A DNA stretch of 51,935 nucleotides, from the NCBI GenBank assembly GCA_900546415.1, contig URCY01000005.1, positions 1 through 51,935 of the forward strand, read 5' to 3'. The position numbers and the translations under genes are program-made. This DNA comes from an uncultured Eubacteriales bacterium. Its GTDB lineage: Bacteria > Bacillota > Clostridia > Oscillospirales > Oscillospiraceae. Of the stretch, positions 45,046 through 51,935 are shown one piece after another. The notes under the pieces are model-generated. The model ran no database searches. It worked only from the letters and a program-made list of their open reading frames with translations, and was not told the DNA's origin. The stretch's first letter is position 1; the number at the start of each line of letters is the position of its first letter.

Positions 45046-45079
45046 AAAAACAGGGCGCAGCCGCTCGGGTTGCGCCCTG
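45046..45079 (-). terminator. Terminator of the HtrA gene
   Basis: On the minus strand CAGGGCGCA and TGCGCCCTG pair across an 11-base loop and are followed by TTTTTC, 15 bases beyond the stop codon. Confidence 0.85.
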
Positions 45080-45093
45080 TTTGGAAAAGAGGC

Positions 45094-46788
45094 TTACGGA
45101 TTTTCCGGGAAGATGTTCCAAGGATTCCAGCCGCCCTCCGGCTGGGTCTCCTGCGTCTCCTGCGAGGCCTCGCTCGACGTGTCGGTCGGCTTGGCGTCGA
45201 AGGTCACGGTCACGGTGACCGTCTGCCCGCTGCGCTGCACGGTAAATTCCACCGTGTCTCCTGCACGATAGTGCTTCAGTTCACGGGAAAGATCGGTATA
45301 GCTCGTGATCTTGGTATCGCCGATCGCGACAATCACGTCCTCGGCCTGCAGGCCGGCCTTCGCGGCCGCCGAGCCGTCCTCAACGCTCGCAATGCGCGCG
45401 CCGTCGGTGGAGGTGGTGTCGGCCATGATGCCGAGGTAGGCGCGGTCTACGACCGTGCCGTTCTGGCGCAGGTCGTCAAGAATATCCAGCACGTCGTTGA
45501 TCGGGATAGCGAAGCCGATGCCCTCAATGGTCGTGCCGCTGTTGGTCGAGCCGGAATACTTTGCCGTCGTGATGCCCACGACCTCGCCGTACATGTTGAA
45601 CAGCGGGCCGCCGGAGTTGCCGGGGTTGATGGCCGCGTCGATCTGCATCATGTTGATCGGCGAGCCGTCGGTATTGACCGCGCGATCCTTCGCGCTGACA
45701 TAGCCAACCGTCAGAGAGTAGGTCAGCTCGCCGAGCGGATTGCCGATCGCGGCGACCTGATCGCCCACGCCCAGCTCATTGGAGCTTCCGAGACTGACGG
45801 TGGGCAGGTCGGTCGCGTCGATCTTCAGCAGGGCGACGTCGCTGTCAGCCTCATAGCCGACGACCGTCGCGTCATATTGGGTGCCGTCGCTCGTGGTGAC
45901 GGTCAGGCTCTTCGCATTTTCCACCACATGGTAGTTCGTCAGGATCTCGCCGTCGGAGCTGATGATGAAGCCCGTGCCGCTGCTGGCAGTCTCGGAGACC
46001 TGGCCGAAAATGTTATAGCTGGTGCTCTCGTTCGCAATGCCGACGATTGCCGGGACGTTGGCATCGTAGATCTGAGACGGCGTCATCAGGCTGCCGTCGG
46101 AATTGACCTTCGCGGCCTGCGTGTGCGACGAGGAGCTGCTGACGGACTGACCGGTCGAGGCGGGCTGCTGCTCGTCCTTATGCAGCACCGCGCCGACGAT
46201 CGCGCCGCCTGCAAGGCTGCCGATCAGCGCGCAGCACAGGGCAAGCACGGCAATCTTCACGCCAAGACCGTTGTGCTTCTTGGCGCGCTTCGGCTGCTTC
46301 GGCGCACCGGCCGGGGCAGCGGCGCGGGGCGGAACGGGCGGTGCGGGCGGCGTCTGCGCCGCATAGCCGCCGTAATTCGGGTAGCTGCTGTACGGCGTGT
46401 AGCCCGGGCTGCTCTGCCGACCGTAGTCCGGCTGCTGACAGAACGGCTGTGCCGGTCTGTAATACTGCTCGCCCGCCTGATGCTGCATCGGCTGATCGGC
46501 CTGCGCATGGGGCGTCTGCGGCTGCTCCTGCGCGGCAGCGCGCGGGGTCTGCTCGTTTGCCCGCTCCTGCTGCACGCCGGGCACCTGCATCTGCGGGGCG
46601 CCGTAGGCCTGCGCCTGCGGCGCCTCTTGAGTCCGCGCCTGTTCCCCGGCGTAAGTCTGCGGCGCGGCCTGCTTCACGGGCTGCTCAAAGGCCGCCCGCT
46701 GCGGCTCGGTGTTCTCGTTCTGCGGGACGGTCTGCGCCGTCTCCTGCCCGTTTTCGTTCATTCCATAATCAAAAGGATTCTCGTTCAT
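45094..46788 (-). CDS. HtrA/DegP-like membrane-anchored serine protease with PDZ domain
   Basis: A quality-control protease facing outside the membrane (564 residues). The cytoplasmic N-terminus (about 1-165) is long, disordered and rich in Gln, Pro, Ala and Tyr, followed by one membrane helix (about 172-200). The trypsin-like domain has the catalytic triad H287 (NYHVVENA), D317 (SDVALLKI) and S392 (NPGNSGGP). One PDZ domain (about 460-540) ends the protein. The unusually long Q/P-rich cytoplasmic tail differs from Bacillus HtrA and could bind cytoplasmic partners. AAAGGAG lies upstream of the ATG. Confidence 0.92.
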   Translation of the reverse strand: MNENPFDYGMNENGQETAQTVPQNENTEPQRAAFEQPVKQAAPQTYAGEQARTQEAPQAQAYGAPQMQVPGVQQERANEQTPRAAAQEQPQTPHAQADQPMQHQAGEQYYRPAQPFCQQPDYGRQSSPGYTPYSSYPNYGGYAAQTPPAPPVPPRAAAPAGAPKQPKRAKKHNGLGVKIAVLALCCALIGSLAGGAIVGAVLHKDEQQPASTGQSVSSSSSHTQAAKVNSDGSLMTPSQIYDANVPAIVGIANESTSYNIFGQVSETASSGTGFIISSDGEILTNYHVVENAKSLTVTTSDGTQYDATVVGYEADSDVALLKIDATDLPTVSLGSSNELGVGDQVAAIGNPLGELTYSLTVGYVSAKDRAVNTDGSPINMMQIDAAINPGNSGGPLFNMYGEVVGITTAKYSGSTNSGTTIEGIGFAIPINDVLDILDDLRQNGTVVDRAYLGIMADTTSTDGARIASVEDGSAAAKAGLQAEDVIVAIGDTKITSYTDLSRELKHYRAGDTVEFTVQRSGQTVTVTVTFDAKPTDTSSEASQETQETQPEGGWNPWNIFPENP

Positions 46789-46879
46789 GACTGTCGCTCC
46801 TTTGCTTCATCTTGATGCTATCATCATAAAACCGGAATATTACGAAAATATGTCCGGCGTACAAATGTTTTTTGAACGC

Positions 46880-46926
46880 GCATAAAAATCGCGCCTCCGC
46901 CGTCTGCACGTGCGGGGGCGCGATGA
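46880..46926 (-). terminator. Terminator of the L-cysteine desulfidase gene
   Basis: On the minus strand ATCGCGCC and GGCGCGAT close a GC-rich hairpin, followed by TTTTTATG, 18 bases past the stop codon. Confidence 0.75.
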
Positions 46927-46943
46927 AATTTTCCCATAGGCGG

Positions 46944-48212
46944 TCATTCCTGCATGATCTCCATGATCGTCGCGTCGGTCTGGCGCATTCCCTGCTGCGC
47001 CAGCACGCCGACGTTTGCGATCGTTGCGTCGACCGAGCTGCCGACGATGCCCTCGCCGCGGCAGAATTCGCGGTGGTGCAGGTACATCCGGTAGCCCAAT
47101 ATCCCGGCGTCGACCGCAGCGGCGATCTTGGCCGCGCAGGACGGCTTCGCGCCGTCGCAGATCGTGCCTGAGAGGATCGCCACGGCGTTGACGACCGTGT
47201 GCGCCACGGCCTCATAGCCGCCGCCGAGCAGATAGCAGATGCCCGCTCCCGCGCCGACCCCCGCCGAAATCGCCCCGCAATAGGCCGACAGGCGGCCGAT
47301 GCCGCGCTTCTGATGGACGGTGATGAGGTCGCTGACCAACAGCGCTCGATGCAGCTGCTCGCGCGTCGCGCCGATATGCTCGGCATAGACCACGACGGGC
47401 ATACAGGCCGTGATGCCCTGATTGCCCGAGCCGGAGAGGATCACGACCGGCTTTTCGCAGCCGCTCATGCGCGCATCCGACCCGGCGGCGGCATAGGCCT
47501 TCGCCCGCTGCTTGACGTCGTCGCCGTAATCCTCGAGCAGGATGCGCCCGATCTGCGCGCCCCATGCGCCCGTCAGCCCCTCGCGGGCAATGGCGGAATT
47601 ATAGGCAATCTGCCGCTCCAAAAGCGGCGCAACAGCCTCAAGCGGCGTCTCGTCCGCGTAATGCAGGATGTCCTCGACGTTCAGCGCGCTGCGATCCGCG
47701 CCGCGCTCCTCGGCCGTCTGCGGGAGCGGCTCATCGCGCAGGATCTCGCCGTCACGCTCCAGATAAATGATATTGGTGTGCTGACCGGCGATGCGCACGC
47801 GCGCATGATGCGCTCCGGCCGTTGCGGTCAGGTCGATGTCCAGCTTGCAGGGCGAGCCGGAGCAGCGCACCTCGACCGGCGTTCGCTCCAGAAACGCATC
47901 CAGCTCGGGCAGGCGTTCGTGCGGCAGGGAGGCAATGACCAGCAGTCCCGCATCCGGGTCGCCCGCAACCATCCCGGCGGCAATCGCCGGTCGGATGCCC
48001 TTGCGGCCGTCCGTGTTCGGCACGACAACGCTCTTCACGTTTTTGATGATATTTCCGCTCAGAGCCGCCGTGATTTGCTCCGGCTCACGGCCGAGCAGGC
48101 TGCGCAGCTTCGCCGCGCAGAGCGCGATCGCGATCGGCTCAGTGCAGCCCATGGCCGGGATCAGCTCCTCGCGGAGAATGGCGGTGTAGGTTTCCATCAA
48201 CGACGCATCCAT
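46944..48212 (-). CDS. L-cysteine desulfidase family protein (UPF0597/COG3681)
   Basis: A 422-residue [4Fe-4S] enzyme of the CdsB/YhaM family, related to L-serine dehydratase, which breaks L-cysteine into sulfide, ammonia and pyruvate. Candidate cluster ligands are C23 (GCTEP), C312, C352 and C359. The spacing of the last three (40 and 7) matches what I recall for the archaeal enzyme. It could supply sulfide for Fe-S clusters or degrade cysteine or serine; substrate choice needs assay. AGAGGT precedes the ATG. Confidence 0.85.
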   Translation of the reverse strand: MDASLMETYTAILREELIPAMGCTEPIAIALCAAKLRSLLGREPEQITAALSGNIIKNVKSVVVPNTDGRKGIRPAIAAGMVAGDPDAGLLVIASLPHERLPELDAFLERTPVEVRCSGSPCKLDIDLTATAGAHHARVRIAGQHTNIIYLERDGEILRDEPLPQTAEERGADRSALNVEDILHYADETPLEAVAPLLERQIAYNSAIAREGLTGAWGAQIGRILLEDYGDDVKQRAKAYAAAGSDARMSGCEKPVVILSGSGNQGITACMPVVVYAEHIGATREQLHRALLVSDLITVHQKRGIGRLSAYCGAISAGVGAGAGICYLLGGGYEAVAHTVVNAVAILSGTICDGAKPSCAAKIAAAVDAGILGYRMYLHHREFCRGEGIVGSSVDATIANVGVLAQQGMRQTDATIMEIMQE

Positions 48213-48246
48213 TTTGCAGACCTCTTTTCTTTCGGGAATCTCTCTT

Positions 48247-48336
48247 TAGGGAACCTCTGATGAAATCGCCGGTGCGGCCAAAGGCCGAATTTCACTGTGC
48301 AGCCATTCGGCCGCGCTTATCTCAGAGGCTTCCCCT
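48247..48336. repeat. Small inverted-repeat element downstream of the XRE gene
   Basis: About 90 bp bounded by GGGAACCTCTGA (48249-48260) and TCAGAGGCTTCCC (48322-48334), which pair with one unmatched base. An inner perfect 8-bp stem, GGCCGAAT/ATTCGGCC, is at 48283-48290 and 48305-48312. The whole unit folds into one hairpin. One end recurs at 32-55. It may be a MITE and may also stop the regulator transcript. Confidence 0.65.
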
Positions 48337-48958
48337 ATTTGGCGTTGCTGTGGGATTGGTGGATCAGGATAAAATAGAGAATGAGCAGGATTTGCAGCAC
48401 GGCGCAGATGATGAGCAAAAACAGGATCGACCGGAACGGAATGCTCAGCACGATGCTCAGTCCGACGCCCCAGACGATCAGCGACGAGGACAGCGCCTGC
48501 AGCAGGTGGTTCCACCACATGGCGCAATAGACCACGCTGATGATGCCGCTGATCGGGATGGCATAGATGAACAGAAGCCACGACGAATGCTCCAGAACCC
48601 CCGTGATCTGAGACAGGCAGAACACGACCGTCATGACCAGCCAGGCCAGGCCGATGGACAGCAGGTAGATCAGGATGCGGCGGATGCTCGCCTTCGGCAC
48701 CTTTTTCTCGCGCAGAAGATCCTGCACGGTGATCTTATAAAGTGCGGCGATTTTGGCTAAAATGTAAATGTCGGGCGTGCCGTCGCCGCGCTCCCATTTT
48801 GAGACGGACTTGTCCGAGTAGTTCAGCTTTTCCGCAAGCTCGGCTTGGGTGTCGCCGTTCTGCTTGCGATAATAGGCGATGTTTTCCGCAATCTGCATAC
48901 GGAGCTGTTCCTCGCTCCGGGGTTCGACCGCGCGCTGCCGGTCGAGTTCTTCAGTCAT
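48335..48958 (-). CDS. XRE-family regulator with C-terminal membrane domain
   Basis: A 207-residue protein. A helix-turn-helix of the XRE type (about 19-75) has the QAELAEKLNYSDKSVSKWERG core. Then come a short linker and four membrane helices (about 94-205). Such membrane-tethered regulators usually sense envelope or signal conditions; partners are unknown. AAGGAG precedes the ATG. The stop codon sits at the edge of the inverted-repeat element. Confidence 0.88.
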   Translation of the reverse strand: MTEELDRQRAVEPRSEEQLRMQIAENIAYYRKQNGDTQAELAEKLNYSDKSVSKWERGDGTPDIYILAKIAALYKITVQDLLREKKVPKASIRRILIYLLSIGLAWLVMTVVFCLSQITGVLEHSSWLLFIYAIPISGIISVVYCAMWWNHLLQALSSSLIVWGVGLSIVLSIPFRSILFLLIICAVLQILLILYFILIHQSHSNAK

Positions 48959-49130
48959 ATTACGTTGCTCCTTCCTGATGGCTCTCCGCCGAGGGGCTTC
49001 TCCCCCTCTCGTCGCGGCAAACGTGCCGCGAAGCCTTGATTTTATTGGACTCTACTCACAGTAGAGCCGATTTCTCGCTGCCGTAGAACGGCGGTCTGCG
49101 CCCGGTGGAGCGTTCGCTCGCACCGGTAGC

Positions 49131-49159
49131 GTGACACAAGCCGAAAACTGTGCTAAGCT
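49131..49159 (+). promoter_or_regulatory. Possible promoter of the PAP2-like gene
   Basis: GTGACA (49131-49136) and TAAGCT (49154-49159), 17-base spacer, with extended TGC before a weak -10. Confidence 0.45.
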
Positions 49160-49183
49160 ACGGCTGCAAGGAGGGGATTTCCC

Positions 49184-49771
49184 ATGATGAACAATTTGAA
49201 AAAATACTGTGCCAAAGCGATCCGCGTCATCACCACCGCTCCGATCTTCGCAGCGCTGCTGTGCACGCTTTTATATGTGCTCGTTCCGAACAGCTTCGCC
49301 TCGCCGCTGCATTTTGTTCTGGCGCTCGGCTATCTTTCCGTTCTGCCGGTTTTGGCCTATCCGATTTCCGCGGTCATCCCGGCGCTGCGCCGCAAGGGAC
49401 GCGACGGTCAGCGGAATCTTGCAATCGCGCTCTCGATCGTCGGCTATCTCGGCGGCTTCCTGACCGGGCTGCTTTTCGGCGGCACGCCGACGGAATGCGT
49501 CCTCTTCGGCACGTATCTCTGCTCCGGCACGCTGCTGGCGCTCTGCACGCTTCTTCATTTCAAGGCCAGCGGCCACGCCTGCGGCTGCTCCGGTCCGAAC
49601 GCGATGCTCTCGCTCTTCATCAGTCCGTGGTTCATGCTGGGCTATCTGCTGCTGACGCCGATCTATTGGTCGAGCAAGAAGCTCGGCCGTCACTCCATCC
49701 CGCAGCTCCTCGTCGGCACGGCTATTCCGGTTCTGGCGCTGTTCGCCAACTACGCGGTGTTCATTCGATGA
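49184..49771 (+). CDS. Small polytopic membrane protein, divergent PAP2-like
   Basis: A 195-residue protein with five or six membrane helices. The only motif is KASGHACGCSGP (about 126-137), which resembles the SGH active-site motif of a divergent PAP2 phosphatase branch seen in clostridia and archaea; the classical PAP2 Arg/His motifs are not obvious. Function is therefore tentative. AAGGAGGGG lies seven bases before the ATG. It is transcribed divergently from the XRE regulator, which could control it. Confidence 0.7.
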   Translation: MMNNLKKYCAKAIRVITTAPIFAALLCTLLYVLVPNSFASPLHFVLALGYLSVLPVLAYPISAVIPALRRKGRDGQRNLAIALSIVGYLGGFLTGLLFGGTPTECVLFGTYLCSGTLLALCTLLHFKASGHACGCSGPNAMLSLFISPWFMLGYLLLTPIYWSSKKLGRHSIPQLLVGTAIPVLALFANYAVFIR

Positions 49772-49874
49772 GTTTGTGCATACAAAATGATTATACTTGA
49801 TTTTCGTCCTTTTTGCAAGCCCGCAAACTGTGAAACGCTCCCATAAATGGCGGCATTTCCGATCGGGCGTCGGA

Positions 49875-51077
49875 TCAGTCAAACGCCTCCGTGATGCCGT
49901 CAATATGAAGCGTGAAATAGGGCGCGGAGCGGAACACGCACTCGTGGAATGCCCCGTCGTAGATTGCCTCGTCCTGATCGGCGATCAGGTCGCCGTCAGT
50001 ATCCGTCACGAATGCGGACGCTGCCGTCTTGCCGTCGACCGTGAACGCATCCGTCGCAAAAATCTGCAAGGAGCCGTCCTTCAGCCCGTCGATTGCCGTC
50101 TTCTGCGCGTCAGCCGTTCCGACCGCCGCCGCATCCCCCGTCTGCGTCAGCCCGACCGCATCCCGGTCAAAGCCGGCCGACCAGTCAGTCGGCAGCGTCT
50201 TGCCCGTCCGGAACGCATCGATCAGCTCCGCATAGACCGACGGCCACTTCGCCTGCGCCGCGTTCAGATCCGCAGCGCAGAAGACGTTTGCGCCGTCCTC
50301 ACGCCGCTCGCTGCAGGCCAGCGCAACGCCGGACGCCGCCGCGTCGCTCCCGAGCACAACACAGCCCGCATCGAGCAGCGCGTTCGCCGCCTCATACTCC
50401 GCCGTGTCGCTCTGCCACGCGTTGAGGTAGCGCACCGTCATGGTAAGCTCCTCGCAGACCGAGCGCGCGCCGAGAAAATACGCCGTGTAAGCGGAGATCG
50501 CCTCCGCATTGGGGAAGGCAGCCACATAGCCCAGCCGCGACACGCCCTCCTCCGCATTGCCGCCATCCAACTCACCGTTCCCGGCCAGCTCCTTAAGCTT
50601 CAGGCCGGCCGCGATCCCGGCAACGTACTGCGCCTCAAACAGCCGCGGCGACATGTTATGCAGGTTCGCAAGCCCCGAGGTCTTCGCCGTATCGCCGCCA
50701 ACGGCGACGAATTCCGTTTGCGGATTGTTCTGCGCCGCCTGCTCCACAGGGCTCTGACGGCCGGTGTGCGGATTCGTAAAAATCAGATTACACCCTGCGT
50801 CCACGCAATCCTGAAGCGCCTCCAGCAGCTCCTGCTCCTCTCCGACTTCGAAGCGCCAGACGACCTGCGTATCCTGCATACCGAGCGACTCGAGCGCCTG
50901 CTCTACGCCCTCGCGCTGCGCCTCAGACGCTGCCGCGTCCTCCGCATCGATCAGCACGACGCCGATCTGCACGCGCGTCGGAGGCACGGCAGCCGCCTCG
51001 GCGGATTTTTTTGCGCAGCCGGAGCAGCCGCCCAGCAGCAGTGCCGCAAGCAGCATCCCCATCAGGATCTTTTTCAT
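49875..51077 (-). CDS. BMP/PnrA-type substrate-binding lipoprotein
   Basis: A 400-residue lipoprotein with signal peptide and lipobox LLGGC (Cys18). The mature part has the Med/BMP periplasmic-binding fold, with QIGVVLIDAEDA at the start and a FAVGGD-like core strand. BMP proteins bind purine nucleosides for uptake or act as sensors. No matching permease or ATPase genes are adjacent, so it may be an orphan receptor or serve a distant transporter. ATG at 51077 follows GGGGAGAG. Confidence 0.85.
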   Translation of the reverse strand: MKKILMGMLLAALLLGGCSGCAKKSAEAAAVPPTRVQIGVVLIDAEDAAASEAQREGVEQALESLGMQDTQVVWRFEVGEEQELLEALQDCVDAGCNLIFTNPHTGRQSPVEQAAQNNPQTEFVAVGGDTAKTSGLANLHNMSPRLFEAQYVAGIAAGLKLKELAGNGELDGGNAEEGVSRLGYVAAFPNAEAISAYTAYFLGARSVCEELTMTVRYLNAWQSDTAEYEAANALLDAGCVVLGSDAAASGVALACSERREDGANVFCAADLNAAQAKWPSVYAELIDAFRTGKTLPTDWSAGFDRDAVGLTQTGDAAAVGTADAQKTAIDGLKDGSLQIFATDAFTVDGKTAASAFVTDTDGDLIADQDEAIYDGAFHECVFRSAPYFTLHIDGITEAFD

Positions 51078-51120
51078 GTTTCTCTCCCCTTGCCTCATGC
51101 CGTTGCGGCGTGTTTTTTAT

Positions 51121-51149
51121 ATCATACACAAAACCTGCGCCGCGCACAA
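51121..51149 (-). promoter_or_regulatory. Promoter of the BMP lipoprotein gene
   Basis: TTGTGC (51144-51149) and TATGAT (51121-51126), 17-base spacer, minus strand. Confidence 0.6.
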
Positions 51150-51200
51150 GTCCCATTTCCCTCTTCCCACGAAAAAAATTTGTGGGATTGAAAAAAAGGA

Positions 51201-51229
51201 TTGACAAACATGGAACTCTGTGGTATGAT
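51201..51229 (+). promoter_or_regulatory. Promoter of tRNA-Leu
   Basis: Consensus TTGACA (51201-51206) and TATGAT (51224-51229) with a 17-base spacer, 27 bases before the tRNA. Confidence 0.85.
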
Positions 51230-51256
51230 ATTTGAGCAATCGATGCTGATCGATAT

Positions 51257-51344
51257 GCGCGAGTGGTGGAATTGGTAGACTCGCTAGATTCAGGTTCTAG
51301 TGTCCACTCCGGACGTGCGGGTTCAAATCCCGCCTCGCGCACCA
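51257..51344 (+). tRNA. tRNA-Leu, anticodon CAG
   Basis: A class II tRNA with a long variable arm. The acceptor stem is GCGCGAG/CTCGCGC. The anticodon stem CTAGA/TCTAG encloses loop TTCAGGT, giving anticodon CAG (codon CUG). The T loop is GTTCAAATC and the CCA end is encoded. It has its own promoter and terminator. Confidence 0.97.
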
Positions 51345-51345
51345 T

Positions 51346-51384
51346 AAGCCAGTGTGAATCCGTTCACACTGGCTTTTTTCTTTT
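51346..51384 (+). terminator. Terminator of tRNA-Leu
   Basis: AAGCCAGTGTGAA pairs perfectly with TTCACACTGGCTT around TCCG and is followed by TTTTCTTTT. Confidence 0.9.
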
Positions 51385-51402
51385 GCTTTTTTCTTTCGCT
51401 CT

Positions 51403-51501
51403 GCCGATGATCCGGCGGAGTTTTTGCGGTGCCCAGCCGATAATCCGGCAGGGTTTTTGCGGTGCCCCGCCGATAATCCGGCCGAGTTTTTGCGGTGCCC
51501 C
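51403..51501. repeat. 33-bp tandem repeat, three copies
   Basis: Three adjacent 33-bp units at 51403-51435, 51436-51468 and 51469-51501, differing at about four positions. Each has the cores GCCGATAATCCGGC and GTTTTTGCGGTGCCC. The length is a multiple of three, so open frames on both strands show 11-residue repeats, but no start site or homology supports a gene. Confidence 0.85.
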
Positions 51502-51567
51502 GCCGGGACGAATTTGAATCTTTTCGTTCCGAAAATTGTTTCGTTTTCCTGCAAAACCTACCAGTTT

Positions 51568-51667
51568 TGTCATTGCGAGGAGGGCGCAATTTTGCGCCCG
51601 ACGCGGCAATCTTAAACGGAACGAGACGGCATCCCGGAACGAAGCACGGCAAAGCCCGTGCAATGAT
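51568..51667. repeat. Short second copy of the TCATTGCGAGG element
   Basis: It begins with the same 13-base end, TGTCATTGCGAGG, as the element at 19999-20214. GGAGGGCGC...GCGCCCGACGCGGCAATC then nearly equals the reverse complement of that element's right arm. It continues with GGCATCCCG and CGAAGCACGG as in its left arm. The right end, CCGTGCAATGATA, is degenerate. Confidence 0.7.
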
Positions 51668-51787
51668 ATACAGTCGGCGGCTGTATAATGGATGATATGT
51701 GCCAGCATATATCACTCAGCAGAAGGCTGGATAACATTGTGAAGCTGCGGCTTTGCAATATGGCCGCAGAGCGTTACAGACAGCAAA

Positions 51788-51825
51788 CGCCCCCGGGGCT
51801 CGGATGAGTCCCGGGGGCGCTGTTA
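51788..51825 (-). terminator. GC-rich terminator of the gene entering from the right edge
   Basis: CGCCCCCGGG and CCCGGGGGCG form a strong stem about 50 bases past the partial gene's stop. The T tract on the minus side is only GTTTG, so termination is uncertain; the plus side has TGTTATTT. Confidence 0.5.
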
Positions 51826-51873
51826 TTTACGAGGAAAATCGCGCTCAGCCGATTTTCAATTTGAAACGGTTTT

Positions 51874-51935
51874 TCAGCCAATTTTCCAAGCGACCATGGA
51901 ATCGCCGTACTTGATCATTTCCTGAACCAGCGTGC
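51874..51935 (-). CDS. C-terminal end of a truncated gene (19 codons visible)
   Basis: An open frame enters from the right edge on the minus strand and ends at TGA 51874-51876. The last residues read TLVQEMIKYGDSMVAWKIG. Too little is visible to name a family. A hairpin 50 bases downstream supports a real gene end. Confidence 0.4.
   Translation of the reverse strand, partial: TLVQEMIKYGDSMVAWKIG

Larger units (their letters stand above)
51502..51873. other. Repeat-rich stretch without a recognised gene
   Basis: Besides the element copy at 51568-51667, it contains the hairpin TATACAG/CTGTATA (about 51667-51687), a second imperfect hairpin (about 51692-51712), CTGCGGC/GCCGCAG (about 51745-51769) and the GC-rich terminator at 51788-51825. 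A 39-codon open frame (51688-51807, plus) ends inside the terminator stem and lacks a ribosome site. Confidence 0.6.

Noticed and set aside
49150..49800. A 216-codon alternative frame over the PAP2-like gene
   Set aside because: The chosen frame has an AAGGAGGGG ribosome site and hydrophobic helices; the alternative is Arg/Ser/Ala-rich shadow sequence.
51403..51501. CRISPR array
   Set aside because: The repeats are directly adjacent without unique spacers and no cas genes are present.
51297..51554. An 85-codon minus-strand frame crossing tRNA-Leu
   Set aside because: Its end is the antisense translation of a tRNA, a familiar false gene, and the rest is the 33-bp repeat.
51688..51807. A 39-codon plus-strand gene
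   Set aside because: No ribosome site, it begins in a hairpin and ends within a terminator stem.

Overview
The window is a compact, GC-rich chromosomal segment of a low-GC-lineage Gram-positive (Firmicutes/Clostridia) type. An Oscillospirales-like gut anaerobe fits best. Signs: a T-box in front of alaS, RNase M5, a group II ECF transporter core, an AbrB-like regulator, SLH-domain and lipobox surface proteins, a ClpE-type ATPase, FHA-SEDS plus class B PBP, no outer-membrane genes, and AGGAGG-type ribosome sites with several TTG/GTG starts. The taxonomic call is inference. No phage, plasmid, CRISPR or complete insertion sequence is seen.

Layout. (1) 175-4614, minus: AI-2E-family membrane protein, FHA-SEDS glycan polymerase and PBP2-type transpeptidase, from one promoter (4648-4676). 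(2) 4724-9745, minus: a four-gene MacB-type efflux operon with two different adaptor proteins around one ATPase and one permease. (3) 9854-10669, minus: Mrp Fe-S/ATPase protein, with a promoter inside the end of the preceding gene. (4) 10712-19500, minus: alaS-HIT-comEC-holA-rnmV-ABC-F behind a strong promoter and an alanine T-box whose specifier GCC can be read from the sequence. (5) 19812-20328: repeat-rich gap. (6) 20380-25593, minus: a 1737-residue secreted SLH protein with a PHP-type phosphoesterase module. (7) 25846-28905, minus: TcdA, a membrane-anchored SurA/PrsA-like foldase, a 6S-like structured RNA and a DUF1292 protein.

(8) At 29 kb the coding strand switches. 29249-43109 is mostly plus: class A PBP with an inserted zinc ribbon, RlmI-like methyltransferase, ecfA1-ecfA2-ecfT-truA-DUF5711 propeller-clpE-HAD, a divergent GNAT/FUSC pair, and an M14 LysM peptidoglycan peptidase whose ribosome site lies in a perfect hairpin. 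(9) 43121-48958, minus: AbrB-like zinc protein, secG, prfB (no frameshift), HtrA protease, L-cysteine desulfidase, XRE-membrane regulator. (10) 49184-51935: PAP2-like membrane protein, BMP-type lipoprotein, tRNA-Leu(CAG), a repeat field, and the last 19 codons of a gene running off the edge.

Together these are mostly housekeeping genes for cell-wall synthesis, translation, envelope protein quality control and export. The accessory signal is in the intergenic repeats (two short inverted-repeat families and one 33-bp tandem repeat), the SLH-PHP protein, the zinc-ribbon PBP1 and the dual-adaptor efflux pump. I saw no clear defence or wholly new multi-gene system; the most interesting leads are listed as findings.
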